In this document: positions 18,547 to 27,900 of the stretch, in pieces | How positions within the stretch are numbered: the stretch's first letter is position 1 | Layout: each line of letters opens with the position of its first letter | Source: Bacteroidota bacterium | Lineage (GTDB): Bacteria > Bacteroidota > Bacteroidia > 2-12-FULL-35-15 | Direction: 5' to 3' | Assembly: GCA_947504725.1 (NCBI GenBank) | Contig: CANNHN010000005.1 | Location: 163,704 to 227,703 of the forward strand | Length of the DNA stretch: 64,000 bases | Made by a program: the position numbers and the translations under genes | The notes under the pieces: model-generated | Database searches by the model: none | Seen by the model: the letters and a program-made list of their open reading frames with translations, nothing else | What the model was told of the DNA's origin: nothing

Positions 18547-19110
18547 ATGATTGAAACATCAAAATATCATGCAACACAAACCGACTTAGCCAATGAACAG
18601 GCGATAGTAGAGGCTGCCAAAAAGGATCCTGCTAAGTTTGCAAGCTTGTATGATAAGTATTACGAACAAATCTTCAGATACATCTATCAGCGTGTGGATG
18701 ATAAAGAGCAAGCTTTTGATGCGACACAACAGGTTTTTATAAAAGCAATGGAAAGCATATATAAATACGAGTTTCGTGGTGTGCCTTTCGCTTCTTGGTT
18801 ATACAGAATAGCATCTAGTGAAGTGAATAACATCTACCGCGCACAAAAACAACGCACCGTAAATATTGATTCAGTTGGAGTTTACGGAATGATAGAGGAG
18901 ATGGAAGAAACAAAAATTGATAAGTACCACGATAAGATTGTGGACATTATCGGTCAGGAGCTACCAGAAGATGAATTGCAATTGATAGAGATGCGCTTTT
19001 TTGAAAAACGTTCTTTTAAAGAAATTGGTGAAATTTTGGAGATTACTGAGAACAATGCAAAGGTGAAAACATACAGGATTCTTGAAAAATTAAAGAAAAT
19101 CATTAAATAG
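18547..19110 (+). CDS. ECF-type RNA polymerase sigma factor
   Basis: 187 residues. Region 2 spans ~28-95: FASLYDKYYEQIFRYIYQRVDD, then the helix DATQQVFIKAMESIYKYEFRGVPFASWLYRIA that contacts core and the -10 element. Region 4 (~130-185) is a helix-turn-helix: LQLIEMRFFEKRSFKEIGEILEITENNAKVKTYRILEKL. A short acidic linker joins them. It redirects RNA polymerase to a small regulon, usually envelope or nutrient responses in this phylum. The next gene (19213) encodes a single-pass membrane protein with a cytoplasmic N-terminal segment in the position often occupied by an anti-sigma factor; that link is inference from gene order. Confidence 0.93.
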   Translation: MIETSKYHATQTDLANEQAIVEAAKKDPAKFASLYDKYYEQIFRYIYQRVDDKEQAFDATQQVFIKAMESIYKYEFRGVPFASWLYRIASSEVNNIYRAQKQRTVNIDSVGVYGMIEEMEETKIDKYHDKIVDIIGQELPEDELQLIEMRFFEKRSFKEIGEILEITENNAKVKTYRILEKLKKIIK

Positions 19111-19145
19111 ACAATTAAATCAGTAGACAGTAAACAAAGAAAGAA

Positions 19146-19175
19146 AGCTAAGTGGCCTCAGTGCCTTAGTGGTAA
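19146..19175. repeat. Short dispersed-type palindromic element
   Basis: CTAAGTGGCCTCAGTGCCTTAGTGG in the 102-base gap between the sigma gene and 19213. CTAAG pairs with CTTAG around a 12-14-base loop. The motif resembles short intergenic repeats common in Bacteroidota; I see no second copy here. Confidence 0.35.
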
Positions 19176-19212
19176 AATTTAAAGGGAAAATATTGAATAT
19201 ACAATTACTCAA

Positions 19213-20934
19213 ATGAAACGAAAAGTAAACATAAACCGTCCAGAAATCAGCTCAGCAGAAATAGCCAAGCGTAAGAATTTTGATTCGGTTTTAAAACAAA
19301 CAACAAATGTAGGAGCAAAACCATTGATTAAAAAGCCTTGGTTCTTGTCGAGTGTGGTTGCAGTAACCATCGCAATTGTTACAACAGTTGTGTTCTTGAA
19401 TAAGAATAATAAAACAGACTTGACTGTTGCAGACATAAAAGACCAAGTGGCTGACAGTTTAGCTTTAGCTGAATTCTACAAAGCAGAAGAAGCAAAGCCA
19501 TGCATCGCTCCCCCAATTAAAGGCTTAAATGTACATTACACCACTTTCAAAGTGATTGCAGAAAAAGGTGCAAGCTTGGAGTATAAAACAGGATCAAAAA
19601 TTCGGATTCCCAAGAATGCGTTTGCAGATGAGAATGGAAACATATTAAAAGGAGAAGTTGAATTGCGTTATCGTGAATTTCATGATGCAGTTGATTTCTT
19701 TGTCTCGGGTATTCCAATGACGTATGATAGTGCAGGAGTGAAGTATCAATTTGAATCAGCTGGAATGGTGGAGGTGTTGGCTTACCAAAATGGAAAGCAA
19801 GTGAACATGGCTCCGAAAAAAGCAATTGATATAGAAATGGCCTCTAATTATAAAGGAACAGAATACAATTTTTACAAGTTGGATACTGTTGCAAACAATT
19901 GGAGTTGTTTAGGAAAAGATAAAGTGGTTCCCAAAGCTGCTCCTGCAAGTCCTGTATTCGAAGCTCTTTCGGAACCTACAGATGTTCTTGTTGTGGAAGA
20001 TACACCTGCATACGCAACAATTGAAAAGAAAAAAAATGAAGCGAGTAAGGAAAAAGTAACGCAAATTGCTGCATTGCCAAAGCCAATTGCGGAGCCTGTA
20101 AAACCGGCACAAGTGAAAAAAGGAAAATATACTTTTAATATAGAAGTGGATGCCAAAGAGTTTCCGGAATTGTCAGTTTATAAAGGATTGTTGTTCGAGG
20201 TAGGAGATGAAAATGTCAATTTTAATAAATCGATGTATGACATTACTTGGGACGAAGCGATGATAAAAGAAGGAATGAAAGTTGGGGCGAATTACAATCT
20301 TACATTGGTAAAAGGTTTGAAAAAATATGATCTTGTCGTTTATCCTGTTTTTGAAGGCAAGAATTATGAAACAGCAATGCAAACATATCAGGAAAAGTTT
20401 TCTAAATACAAAGTAACTCTTGATAAACGCATTGCTGAAGAAAAAAGAATTGAAGAAGTGTATCAAGCCAAAGTGGCTGAATTTAAAAGACAACAAGAAG
20501 CAATTGTAAAAGCAAATGAGGAGCGTGCTGCAAATGAATTCAAACAAATGGAAACAACTCAAAAAGTAATGCGTTCTTTCACAGTAAGTAGTTTTGGTGT
20601 ATATAATTGTGATAATCCAAGTGCTTATCCTACTGGAGTTGTTTGCTTTGCAACTATTAAAAATGATTTAAATACAAATTTAATGTGTTACAGTGTCTAT
20701 CTTGTAGATAAAGGAAAAAATGGATTATTTACATTTTATCAAAATCCGGTGACACGTTTATCTTTTAATCCGAAATCAAAAAATATGTTGTGGACAGTGG
20801 AGCATGGAGTGTTGTATTGGTTAAAGCCGGAACAATTTAATTCCATAAACGGTGGAACAAAAGAGTTAGTGATGAAAAAAGTTGATCAGAAATTTGAGAC
20901 AGTGGAAGATATGAAAGCGTATTTTAATTTTTAA
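19213..20934 (+). CDS. Single-pass membrane protein with ZU5-like extracytoplasmic domain; candidate anti-sigma partner
   Basis: 573 residues. A basic ~42-residue N-terminal segment is cytoplasmic, then one membrane helix (~43-62, PWFLSSVVAVTIAIVTTVVF), then a large periplasmic part. Residues ~105-230 resemble a ZU5-like fold (GSKIRIPKNAFADENGN, EVELRYREFHDAVDFFVSGIP, YQFESAGMVEVLAY). A Pro/Ala/Lys-rich linker follows (~240-300), then a mixed domain and a long charged helix likely to be a coiled coil (~395-450). The C-terminal ~120 residues form another beta-rich domain. Topology and position after an ECF sigma factor suit a transmembrane anti-sigma regulator, but I see no canonical anti-sigma signature in the short N terminus, so this is a hypothesis. 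No signal peptidase site. Confidence 0.8.
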   Translation: MKRKVNINRPEISSAEIAKRKNFDSVLKQTTNVGAKPLIKKPWFLSSVVAVTIAIVTTVVFLNKNNKTDLTVADIKDQVADSLALAEFYKAEEAKPCIAPPIKGLNVHYTTFKVIAEKGASLEYKTGSKIRIPKNAFADENGNILKGEVELRYREFHDAVDFFVSGIPMTYDSAGVKYQFESAGMVEVLAYQNGKQVNMAPKKAIDIEMASNYKGTEYNFYKLDTVANNWSCLGKDKVVPKAAPASPVFEALSEPTDVLVVEDTPAYATIEKKKNEASKEKVTQIAALPKPIAEPVKPAQVKKGKYTFNIEVDAKEFPELSVYKGLLFEVGDENVNFNKSMYDITWDEAMIKEGMKVGANYNLTLVKGLKKYDLVVYPVFEGKNYETAMQTYQEKFSKYKVTLDKRIAEEKRIEEVYQAKVAEFKRQQEAIVKANEERAANEFKQMETTQKVMRSFTVSSFGVYNCDNPSAYPTGVVCFATIKNDLNTNLMCYSVYLVDKGKNGLFTFYQNPVTRLSFNPKSKNMLWTVEHGVLYWLKPEQFNSINGGTKELVMKKVDQKFETVEDMKAYFNF

Positions 20935-20935
20935 G

Positions 20936-20948
20936 ATGGAACGCGGAT
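20936..20948 (+). repeat. Outer inverted repeat, left copy
   Basis: ATGGAACGCGGAT, 13 bases, starting at the stop region of the ZU5-like gene. Its exact reverse complement is at 21940-21952. It begins a longer element (to ~20978) loosely matching the right one (to ~21910). Confidence 0.6.
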
Positions 20949-21001
20949 TACAAGGAAAAAGCGGATTGTCACAGATTTATTATTAACTAAATGTTTGTTG
21001 T

Positions 21002-21047
21002 GTGTCATTTCGAGCATTCTGCGTTGAAGTAGACATGTCGAGAAATC
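21002..21047 (+). repeat. Inner inverted repeat, left copy (GTCATTTCGAG family)
   Basis: 46 bases beginning GTGTCATTTCGAGCATTCTG. It matches the reverse complement of 21818-21863 at 43 of 46 positions. The two copies bracket the gene at 21120-21740. Related elements start at 21762 and 37201. Confidence 0.85.
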
Positions 21048-21119
21048 GATTACGTTATAAATTCAAATGCTATTAGAAATTTCTCTCTACTTCGGTCGAG
21101 AGGACACAAGAGTGTAATT

Positions 21120-21740
21120 ATGAATAACACTATCAAAAAATATTTCCTTCTTTTATTATTATTTACCTCTTGTTTTGTTTTTTCCCAAACAGATACAACT
21201 CAAGTGCGTGGAACAATAAAAATTGCAAAAGCTAAAGACGGAGAAGTTTATGTGAAAGCAGTTTATAATTTTAATATGTACAATGTTGCTGCTGGGAAAG
21301 GTGCATTCGAAAGTGTTGAAAAATTTCAGCCTTTTCCTGTAGTTGAAGGGTATGCTTATCCTTTTAACTACAATAAATATTTAAATGATTGTTTTAGTAA
21401 AAGGGTAATAGATTTAAAAGGAAAAACAAGAGATACTGTAACTGTAGAAGTGAAAATTTTGGAAAATGGGAAAGTATATATTAAAGATAAAAGTCCGACT
21501 ATGATGGTAAAGGGTTTACCCGCAACTTTCGACAATAAATCTGGAACCTATGAGTTAAATAATTTACATATGAATTGTCTGAAGTTTTTAAAGCAGATAG
21601 ATAAATGGATTCCTGGTTATGTTATTCTTCCTAAAAAAGATAAATACCGAGGCGAGGTGGTGATCAAGCCAAATAAAAAAAATGTAGATGTAACGGGTAC
21701 TGTTGTTGTTTACTTTTCTAGCACTCCGTTTGAGGAGTGA
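21120..21740 (+). CDS. Secreted TonB-C-like protein inside an inverted-repeat cassette
   Basis: 206 residues with a signal peptide (NTIKKYFLLLLLFTSCFVFSQ). The mature protein shares the plan of the TonB-C protein at 18052: an early RGTIKIAKAKDGEVYV (compare RGTIRVKKVKKDVDV), a central strand pair VTVEVKILENGKVYI, then LKFLKQIDKWIPGYVIL (compare LRIVSIMPKWEPG) and a final strand TGTVVVYFSS. I read it as a divergent TonB C-terminal-like domain; standard searches might miss it. It stands alone between intergenic repeats and has no close neighbour on either side. A possible lipobox FTSC occurs within the signal but the SQ site after it fits Sec cleavage better. Confidence 0.72.
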   Translation: MNNTIKKYFLLLLLFTSCFVFSQTDTTQVRGTIKIAKAKDGEVYVKAVYNFNMYNVAAGKGAFESVEKFQPFPVVEGYAYPFNYNKYLNDCFSKRVIDLKGKTRDTVTVEVKILENGKVYIKDKSPTMMVKGLPATFDNKSGTYELNNLHMNCLKFLKQIDKWIPGYVILPKKDKYRGEVVIKPNKKNVDVTGTVVVYFSSTPFEE

Positions 21741-21761
21741 TGTCTCAAGTTTTATAGAAAC

Positions 21762-21863
21762 AGTCATTCCGACCTAAGTGGAGGAAACTAACTAATCATT
21801 ATTTGAAATTCAATCTAGATTTCTCGATGTGTCTGCTTCAACGCAGAATGCTCGAAATGACAC
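21762..21863. repeat. Hairpin-forming intergenic element containing the inner inverted repeat, right copy
   Basis: Begins GTCATTCCGACC and ends GCTCGAAATGACAC, so its ends (GTCATTYCGA/TCGAAATGAC) pair. Bases 21818-21863 are the inverted partner of 21002-21047 (43/46 identical). The module resembles 37201-37279. Confidence 0.8.
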
Positions 21864-21939
21864 GCAATAATCAATACGGTGTTGATATTATAGAAGAGTG
21901 CCAACGAGAAAATTCGCGCGAATCCATTTTATCTGTATC

Positions 21940-21952
21940 ATCCGCGTTCCAT
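21940..21952 (-). repeat. Outer inverted repeat, right copy
   Basis: ATCCGCGTTCCAT, the exact reverse complement of 20936-20948. Just left of it lie an ATCTGT..ATC motif and the 12-base palindrome ATTCGCGCGAAT at 21911-21922. Confidence 0.6.
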
Positions 21953-21960
21953 TTTTTCTC

Positions 21961-21968
21961 TATCTTTG
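21961..21968 (+). promoter_or_regulatory. Candidate -7 promoter element for the spermidine-synthase fusion gene
   Basis: TATCTTTG matches TAnnTTTG, 12 bases before ATG 21981. The apparent upstream TTG start at 21966 falls inside the motif, so it cannot be the start if the promoter is real. Confidence 0.5.
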
Positions 21969-21980
21969 CCAAGTATGCAA

Positions 21981-23507
21981 ATGTTCAAAAACAAAAATTT
22001 CTATTTTCTGCTTTCATTCATTGAAGGAGGTTCTGTTATGGCAGCAGAATTGTTAGGTGCTAAAATGTTGGCTCCATATTTTGGTTCTTCATTATATGTT
22101 TGGGCAAGTGTGTTGGCTATTACTCTAGGCGGACTGGCTGTTGGGTATTATGCTGGCGGAATACTTTCTTATAAAAGTAAAAATCCACTTACACTATTTT
22201 ATGTTTTAATAGCAGCTGCAGCATTTACCATTTTAATGCCATTCTCTTCGAAATTGATTTTGTGGTTGGTAGGTTCTCATAGTCTAATTCCTTCAGTTAT
22301 AGTCTCAGCTTCATGTATTTTGTTTCCACCCGTATTTATGATGGGAATGGTTTCGCCCTTAATTATTCGCGCAATCACAGTTGATGTGGAGCAATCAGGA
22401 AAAGCGGCTGGAGCGATTTACGCCATTTCTACGGTCGGTGGAATTTTAGCAACATTTAGTTTTGGATTTTATATTATTCCTAATTTTGGTTTAACACTTC
22501 CGTCAATTATTACTGGTATTGTTTTAGGAATTATCCCACTTGTTGTAATTGTCAAACAGAAACAAATTGCCAAAGCATCAGGTTTTTTTTTGCTCTGTGT
22601 TTGGGCAATTTCTACTTCCTCTTATAGTTACTCTTCTTCTATAAAACGAGTTTATACTGCTGAAGGCTTGCTCGGACAAATTGCTGTGTTGGATTATCCT
22701 CATTACAATACTGACACAGTTCAGGATGGATACAGTCGTTGGTTGTTTGTAAATCGTGTTTCACAAACGATGTATGATTCTTTAGCTGACGAGTCGAATG
22801 GTGAAGAAAAATACTTCACCTATGTCTATCGTATTTCCGATTATGTTGATTCTTTTCCAAAAACTTCCAAATCGCTTTTAATTGGATTAGGTGGAGGTAG
22901 TGTTGCTAAAAAATTAATTGAAAAAGGTTTTGATGTTGACGTTTGCGAATTAGACCAACGGATTGCTGATGTTGCAAGAAACTATTTTTATTTGAGTCCG
23001 AAAGTAAATATTAAAGTAGATGATGGTAGACATTTTATTCGTACCTGTAAAAAAAAATATGATATTATAGTTTTAGATATGTTTAAAGGAGAAGATCCTC
23101 CGAATCATGTTTTTACCGAAGAATCATTAACTGCTTTAAAAGAGATGTTGAATCCGAACGGAATTATATTTGTAAATAGTTTGGGTTATTTTGAAGGAAG
23201 TATTGGTAAATCGATGCGCTCAGTATATAAAACATTCCAAGCCGCAGGGTTTAATGTAGAAGCCTTAACAACGGATCCAAATCCGGACCAACGCAATATT
23301 TTATTTTATGCTTCAACTGGAGAAATTAAATCACATCCCGATTTTATAGATGAAAAAAATATGGATATGAATGATGCTGTTGTTCTGAAAGACGAATATC
23401 CTGTGTTAGATATTTTAAATGCGGAAGCTGCACAACGTTGGAGAGTAATGGCGATTCATAGTTTTAATGTGGATCCGAATCAACGTGTGTTGCCGGTATT
23501 CGAATAG
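21981..23507 (+). CDS. Membrane-fused spermidine synthase-like protein
   Basis: About 508 residues from ATG 21981 (ATG 21975 is also possible). The N-terminal ~210 residues carry about six to seven membrane helices (SFIEGGSVMAAELLGAKMLAPYFG, VWASVLAITLGGLAVGYYAGG, and others), the MFS-like half of fused spermidine synthases. The C-terminal half is a Rossmann methyltransferase-type domain: LLIGLGGGSVAKKLIEKG, CELDQRIADVARNYF, VDDGRHFI, YDIIVLDMF. The family is annotated as transferring aminopropyl groups, but membrane-fused members are mostly untested and their substrate is uncertain. It ends four bases from the convergent barrel gene. Confidence 0.88.
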   Translation: MFKNKNFYFLLSFIEGGSVMAAELLGAKMLAPYFGSSLYVWASVLAITLGGLAVGYYAGGILSYKSKNPLTLFYVLIAAAAFTILMPFSSKLILWLVGSHSLIPSVIVSASCILFPPVFMMGMVSPLIIRAITVDVEQSGKAAGAIYAISTVGGILATFSFGFYIIPNFGLTLPSIITGIVLGIIPLVVIVKQKQIAKASGFFLLCVWAISTSSYSYSSSIKRVYTAEGLLGQIAVLDYPHYNTDTVQDGYSRWLFVNRVSQTMYDSLADESNGEEKYFTYVYRISDYVDSFPKTSKSLLIGLGGGSVAKKLIEKGFDVDVCELDQRIADVARNYFYLSPKVNIKVDDGRHFIRTCKKKYDIIVLDMFKGEDPPNHVFTEESLTALKEMLNPNGIIFVNSLGYFEGSIGKSMRSVYKTFQAAGFNVEALTTDPNPDQRNILFYASTGEIKSHPDFIDEKNMDMNDAVVLKDEYPVLDILNAEAAQRWRVMAIHSFNVDPNQRVLPVFE

Positions 23508-23511
23508 AAAT

Positions 23512-24057
23512 TTATAATCCCACCACAAATCCAATTCTAAAAATTGGATTTTGATATGGAGTGTAAACGGATTCGGTGAAATTATAAAGCACCATTGCTA
23601 CAATTCCTGATCGATTACCAATTTTTTGAATATACCCCGCTCCAGCCATTAAGCTCGATACATCTACTCGTCTTCTTCTAAAATCAAACGTTTCTAAATT
23701 TAGATATTCGTACTCTGCGTGTCCGAATAAATAATCAGTAAAATGATATCTTCCAAAAACTCTTCCACCATATACATCTGTTTCGAAATCGTAATATTTA
23801 TCCTTGTAATGATAATACTGATAGGTAGCTCCGATACCTGCAGAAATTTTTTCGGTAAACTGGTAGCCAACCAAAGGAGAAATGTCAGCAAAAGTAATGG
23901 TGCCAAATTGCAATCCGATATTTCCACCAATAAACACTTTGTCCATGAAGTTTTTCTTAGGGGGGTGTTTTCGAATCATTGCACTATCTTGTGCAATGGA
24001 ATTAGAATATCCAATGCAAAAAATGAAAAGACTTGTATGAAATATGAATTTACGCAT
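23512..24057 (-). CDS. Outer-membrane beta-barrel protein
   Basis: 181 residues. Signal peptide (RKFIFHTSLFIFCIGYSNSIAQ) followed by a short basic linker (MIRKHPPKKNFMDK) and about eight amphipathic strands: VFIGGNIGLQFGTITFADI, ISAGIGATYQYYHYK, YGGRVFGRYHFTDYLFGHAEY, SLMAGAGYIQKIG and a final FRIGFVVGL. This fits a small eight-stranded barrel. Function unknown. The last codons overlap a small hairpin (23527-23551) that could terminate the convergent fusion gene. It is divergent from the SDR gene at 24123. Confidence 0.82.
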   Translation of the reverse strand: MRKFIFHTSLFIFCIGYSNSIAQDSAMIRKHPPKKNFMDKVFIGGNIGLQFGTITFADISPLVGYQFTEKISAGIGATYQYYHYKDKYYDFETDVYGGRVFGRYHFTDYLFGHAEYEYLNLETFDFRRRRVDVSSLMAGAGYIQKIGNRSGIVAMVLYNFTESVYTPYQNPIFRIGFVVGL

Positions 24058-24122
24058 ATAGTTAGATAGTAAAGTTAAGAAAAAAATGCTTTAATTTGGG
24101 TATTCACTAAAATGATACAAAA

Positions 24123-24821
24123 ATGAAAATTGTTGTCACAGGAGCGAGTAGAGGAATTGGTTATGAACTAGTAAAGGTCTTAAGTAAAAATGAAGCGAAT
24201 ACTATTTTTGCAGTTTCCCGAAACGAGCAACAATTGGAGTTGTTAAAAAAGGATTGTTCGAATCAAAATGTAATTACAATCACATGCGATTTAAGTAAAG
24301 AGCTTTCAATTATTAGTTTACTCAATAATCTAAAAAAGCATACTACATCTATTGATGCACTTGTGAACAATGCAGGAGCAATTATAAATAAGCCTTTTTC
24401 TGAAATTTCTAAGTCAGAGTTTGACTATATATATAATGTGAATGTGTTTTCTGTAATTAGATTAATGCAAGGGATATTGCCTTTGATGGAGGAAAAGCAA
24501 AAGTCGCATGTTGTAAACATCAGCAGTATGGGAGGTTTTCAAGGAAGCTCAAAATTTGCTGGATTATCAGTGTATAGTTCTAGTAAAGCAGCATTGGCTT
24601 GTTTAACAGAATGCATGGTTGAAGAGTTTAAAGATCGAAACATTGCCTTCAATTGTTTGGCTTTAGGAGCCGTTCAAACAGAAATGTTAAATGAGGCGTT
24701 TCCGGGCTACAAAGCACCCATTTCTGCTTCCGAAATGGCTACGTATATATCTGATTTTGTGACTAATGCGCACAAAACGATGAACGGAAAAATTATTCCA
24801 GTTTCTTTGAGTAATCCTTAA
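24123..24821 (+). CDS. Short-chain dehydrogenase/reductase
   Basis: 232 residues, a classical cytosolic SDR. Nucleotide-binding TGASRGIG at residues 6-13, NNAG at 82-85, catalytic Ser at ~134-135 (NISSMGG), Tyr151 and Lys155 in SVYSSSKAAL. Arg10 and Arg33 (VSRN) favour NADP(H). The substrate cannot be inferred. Transcribed alone, divergent from the barrel gene; the adhesin gene at 24930 follows after 108 bases without an obvious terminator. Confidence 0.95.
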   Translation: MKIVVTGASRGIGYELVKVLSKNEANTIFAVSRNEQQLELLKKDCSNQNVITITCDLSKELSIISLLNNLKKHTTSIDALVNNAGAIINKPFSEISKSEFDYIYNVNVFSVIRLMQGILPLMEEKQKSHVVNISSMGGFQGSSKFAGLSVYSSSKAALACLTECMVEEFKDRNIAFNCLALGAVQTEMLNEAFPGYKAPISASEMATYISDFVTNAHKTMNGKIIPVSLSNP

Positions 24822-24929
24822 AAGAATCATTTTATTTTATATATTCGTAACCTTAAAACCTGCAATCCGTAAAACGTCTCGGTATTTTTAACTAAAAACT
24901 AAACCTAAATTTTAACTCAAAACTACTTT

Positions 24930-27900
24930 ATGAGAAAAATCTTTACTCTCCTCACCTTAGCTTTTATCTGTAATATTTCTTTAGCACAAGATATTAGTGT
25001 TACTGGAATAACTGCTCCTGTTTCAGGTTGTGCCTTGACGGCAACTGAAAATGTGACGATCAGAATATTTAATTTTGGTACTACTTTATTAGCAGGTCAA
25101 ACGTTTGATGTCACCTATACAATAAATGCAGGTGCGCCTGTAACAGAAACTGTTACCTTGGCTTCTAACTTATTGAATGCTTCTACAATGTTCTATACAT
25201 TTACTACCCAAGCAAATTTAAGTGTTCCTGGCGTTTATCTTTTTGATGCCAATACTGCTTTAATTGGGGATATAAATGCATCAAATGATGCATTTATAGG
25301 TTATTCGGTTACTTCAGTCGCTTCTTCCGTTGGTGGAACAGTTTCAGGAGGAACGAATGTTTGTACTGGAATTAACGCAGGATCATTAACCCTGTCTGGT
25401 CATACTGGTTCTGTTCTTAATTGGGAATCCTCAATTGATGGTGGAACTACTTGGATTAGTATTTCAAACGTGACAACAACTCAAAGTTATTTAAATTTAA
25501 CATTGCCTACTAGATATAGAGCACAGGTTCAAAATGGGGCATGTGTTTCTGCAAACTCAACAGAAGCAATAATGACTATTGATCCTACTTCTGCAGGTGG
25601 AACTGTATCCGGAACAGCTACAGTATGTAGTGGAGTGAACGGAGCAACTATGACAGCCGGAGGTGCAAGGGTTGGGACGATAACTAAATGGCAGTTTTCT
25701 ATAGATGCAGGAGCAACTTGGACAGATATTGTAAATGTTACAACAACGCAAGCTTATTTAAATTTAGTAACAACTACTCGTTATAGGGTAGTTGTGCAAA
25801 GTGGAGCATGTGCAACTGCAAATTCTACTTCTGCAATTATTACTGTAAATCCTCCCTCAGTTGGTGGTACGGTTGCGGGTGGTACAACTGATTGTAGTGG
25901 AGCAAATGCAGGTAATTTGACTTTATCAGGACACACAGGTACTGTTACTCGTTGGGAATTTTCTACAAATGCTGGTGTAACATGGACTAATATTGTAAAC
26001 ACAACAACTACACAACCGTATTTGAATTTATCGGCTACACGTTATTTTAGAGCATTTGTTACAAGTGCAGGTTGTGTTGGCGCGTATTCAACTCCAGATT
26101 CAATAGTAGTAAATCCTGTTTCCGTTGGTGGAACGATAACAGCCGCTGCTACTGTATGTACAGGAGCTAATGCTGGAACACTTACGTTAGCAGGAAATGT
26201 GGGTTCCGTGATGTATTGGGAGTTTTCAACCGATGGTGGAATTACATATACCAATATTGCTAATGTTACATCTACACAAAATTATTTAAACTTAGTAGCA
26301 ACAACAATTTATCGTGCAAATGTAAAAAGTGGTGCGTGTGCAGCTATCAATTCTGGAACGGTTACCATTACTGTTAGTCCGGCAAGCGCTGGTGGTGTTG
26401 TCACGATGAATGATACTGTTTGTAGTGGTATTAATAGTGGAACAATTAATTTGGCAGGTCAAACAGGGACAGTGAGTAACTGGCAATCTTCTACGGATGG
26501 AATTACTTGGACGAACATAGTAAACACTTCAACTTCTCAAACATATTTAAATATTGCAGCTACAACGTATTATCAAGCAAATGTTACTAGTGGTGCTTGT
26601 CCTTCTGTTCTTTCTTCTATAGATACAATAACTGTTGAGCCTCCATCGGTAGGTGGAACAATATCAGCAAGTACGAATGTATGTTTTGGAAATAATGGTG
26701 GCACATTAACACTTTCTGGTCACATTGGAAATGTTATTGGTTGGGAATATTCAACTGATGGTGGAATTAATTGGATTTCAATCGCTAATATAACTCCTAC
26801 TTATATTTATTCAAACATTATTGTTACAACTGTTTTTAGAGCTGTTGTTCAAAATGGTTCATGTGTAGCAGTTAATTCAGCAACAGCAATATTAACTGTT
26901 GATCAAGTTTCAGTTGGTGGAACAATTTCAGGTTCTACTACTGTTTGTGGAGGAGCTAACAGTGGTACTTTAAATTTATTTGGCTACGTTGGAACAGTTC
27001 AATCTTGGGAATCATCTATTGATGGAGGTTTAACTTGGACTAGCATTGTAAATAACACTGCAGCTCAATCGTATTTAAATCTATTGTCAACAACTGTTTA
27101 CCGAGCAATTGTTGCAAATGGTGTTTGTTCTAACGATACTTCATTAACTGCTTCTATAACTGTAGATAATCCTCCGTTTGCTGGAAATCTTGTAGCTAAC
27201 GATACTGTTTGTGCTGGTTCAAATGGAGGCACATTAACTTTATCAGGGTTTATAGGTACAATTATTAACTGGGAAACAACAACAGATGGTGTTACTTGGT
27301 TTGCACTTTCAAATACAACTCCTACACAATCATATTTGAATTTAAATGTTACTACTTACTATAGAGCATTTGTAAATAGTGGAGTTTGTTTGGGTGCAAT
27401 TTCAAATATTGATACGATAACAGTTGATGCTGCATCTTTTGCAGGAACTATTACTGGTGCTGCTCCTGGTTGTGAAAGCGCAAATTCTGGAACATTAACT
27501 GCAACGGGTATTGTAGGAACTGTTTCTGACTGGGAATCATCCATTGATGGGGGTGCAACTTGGGTTAGTTTAGTAAATACGACAACAACTCAGACCTATT
27601 TAAACTTAACAGACACAACTTGGTATAGAGTAATAGTGCAAAGCAATCTTTGTTCTGCAGATACATCAGCTCCAGTTTCGGTTATTGTTTATCCAAAACC
27701 AGTTGCTTCGTTTACGGCAGATACTGTTTGTTATGGAAATGCAACAACATTCTTAAATACATCAACTATACCTTCTGGATTTATTCAGTTTAATCAATGG
27801 GATTTTGGGGATGGAAATAATTCATTGTCTCCTGCTCCAACCTATACTTACGGGGTAGCTGGAACATATGTTGTTACTTTACTTTTAACTTCTAATCAAG

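Noticed and set aside
20936-21952. Calling the inverted-repeat segment a transposon
   Set aside because: No transposase gene and no target-site duplication seen; kept as a repeat-bounded cassette.
21803-22024. 73-codon plus-strand frame
   Set aside because: Runs through repeat sequence and into the next gene in another frame.
23527-23551. Hairpin AAATCCAATT/AATTGGATTT as terminator of the 21981 gene
   Set aside because: Lies inside the convergent coding region with only four T after it; too weak to list.
25326-27696. Regular repeats that might suggest a CRISPR array
   Set aside because: Units are ~264 bases, coding, in frame and diverged; they are protein repeats.
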